From: Pseudarthrobacter chlorophenolicus A6
Lineage (GTDB): Bacteria > Actinomycetota > Actinomycetes > Actinomycetales > Micrococcaceae
NCBI RefSeq assembly: GCF_000022025.1
Contig: NC_011886.1
Coordinates: 372,001 to 436,000, forward strand
Length of the DNA stretch: 64,000 nucleotides
Direction of reading: 5' to 3'
The position numbers and the translations under genes are program-made. Below are positions 63,495-64,000 of the stretch, piece by piece; position 1 is the stretch's first letter, and every line of letters starts with the position of its first letter. The notes under the pieces were generated by a model, which had not been told where the DNA came from, made no database searches, and was given only the letters and a program-made list of their open reading frames with translations.

Positions 63495-63982
63495 GCACGG
63501 AAGGGCAGGCCATGGGGCTGAGGCTGATTGTTGGCGCGGACGAAGCCGGCGTCGACTACAAGGACAGGGTGCTGGAGGACCTGCGCAACGATCCCCGGGT
63601 CAGCGAGGTCATCGACATCGGCGTCAACCGCGGTGATTCGCCGGAGGACTTCACCAGGCCGTATCCGTACGTGGGCATCGCTGCCGGTGAAATGATCCGG
63701 GACGGCGCTGCCGACCGCGCCATCCTCTTCTGCGGTACCGGAATCGGCGTGGCCATTGCCGCCAACAAGGTGGAAGGTATCCGCGCCACGGCGGCGCACG
63801 ATTCGTTCTCCGTGGAGCGCTCGGTGCTGTCCAATGACTGCCAGGTGCTCACCATGGGCCAGCGGGTGGTGGGCATCGAGCTGGCCCGCAGGCTGGCGAA
63901 GGAATGGATCGGCTACACCTTCGACCCGGGCTCCGCCTCGGCCGGCAAAGTCAAGGTCCTCAGCGACTTCGAGTCCTGCTAG
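63491..63982 (+). CDS. RpiB/LacAB-family sugar phosphate isomerase
   Basis: The 163-residue protein has the RpiB fold with LIVGADEAGVDYKD, YPYVGIAAGEMI and the phosphate-binding FCGTGIGVAIAANK. The active-site Cys precedes GTGIG. Mycobacterial DerI, a family member, converts D-erythrulose 4-phosphate to D-erythrose 4-phosphate, which would fit the kinase upstream. The start ATG overlaps the kinase stop; an internal ATG after residue 7 is possible. Confidence 0.88.
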   Translation: MSTEGQAMGLRLIVGADEAGVDYKDRVLEDLRNDPRVSEVIDIGVNRGDSPEDFTRPYPYVGIAAGEMIRDGAADRAILFCGTGIGVAIAANKVEGIRATAAHDSFSVERSVLSNDCQVLTMGQRVVGIELARRLAKEWIGYTFDPGSASAGKVKVLSDFESC

Positions 63983-63984
63983 GC

Positions 63985-63999
63985 AGGAGGGGTGCCGTG
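63985..63999 (+). promoter_or_regulatory. Ribosome site and GTG start of the next gene
   Basis: AGGAGG (63985-63990) lies six bases before a GTG at 63997, and the window ends three bases later. The operon therefore probably continues; a TpiA-like isomerase would complete an L-erythrulose route. Confidence 0.45.
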
Positions 64000-64000
64000 G

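Overview
The window is a chromosomal segment of a high-GC Gram-positive actinobacterium. Gene content, frequent GTG starts, ATGA/GTGA start-stop overlaps and actinobacterial families (RskA-type anti-sigma factor, class F sortase, ANTAR protein, CebR-like operators) point to Arthrobacter, Pseudarthrobacter or a relative in the Micrococcaceae. This is inferred from composition and families, not from a marker gene. I saw no insertion sequence, phage module or CRISPR array.

Layout. 1-7.3 kb: sugar-acid catabolism (a dioxovalerate-type aldehyde dehydrogenase cut by the window edge, KdgD, a LysR regulator) facing a tripartite tricarboxylate transporter with a coupled universal stress protein. 7.3-11 kb: NUDIX hydrolase, RadA, FUSC membrane protein. 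11-17.6 kb: phosphate uptake (pstSCAB, a zinc-ribbon protein, PiT with its DUF47 partner). 17.7-20 kb: a structured inverted repeat, tRNA-Lys and an SGNH hydrolase. 20-26.4 kb: LacI regulator, DUF4397 protein, class F sortase, ECF sigma/anti-sigma pair and a low-GC secreted triple-repeat protein. 26.6-35.8 kb: L-arabinose/arabinan utilisation (araB-araD-araA, GH51 arabinofuranosidase, LacI regulator).

35.9-40.4 kb is the most unusual part. It is lower in GC and holds an RsgA-type GTPase facing a minus-strand operon. That operon encodes an unannotated 32-residue peptide, two different JmjC/cupin-type iron oxygenases and an MFS transporter. It has its own AT-rich promoter flanked by an inverted repeat, and a leaky-terminator-like hairpin right after the peptide gene. 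I read it as a candidate RiPP (ribosomally made, post-translationally modified peptide) locus.

40.6-47.1 kb: a complete urease operon, ureABCEFGD, ending in a nickel transporter. Two hairpin repeats sit just before ureF and at the start of ureD; they share a 28-base core, and their different outer stems are both fully paired. 47.1-55.1 kb: a beta-glucan/oligoglucoside system (GH55 exo-beta-1,3-glucanase, ABC importer, GH1 beta-glucosidase, CebR-like LacI regulator) with three CebR-type operators. 55.1-64 kb: a GntR-regulated carbohydrate pathway (split transketolase, MFS importer, TIM-barrel isomerase, SDR, DhaK-DhaL kinase, RpiB-type isomerase), probably for a tetritol/tetrulose or branched short-chain sugar, continuing past the window edge.
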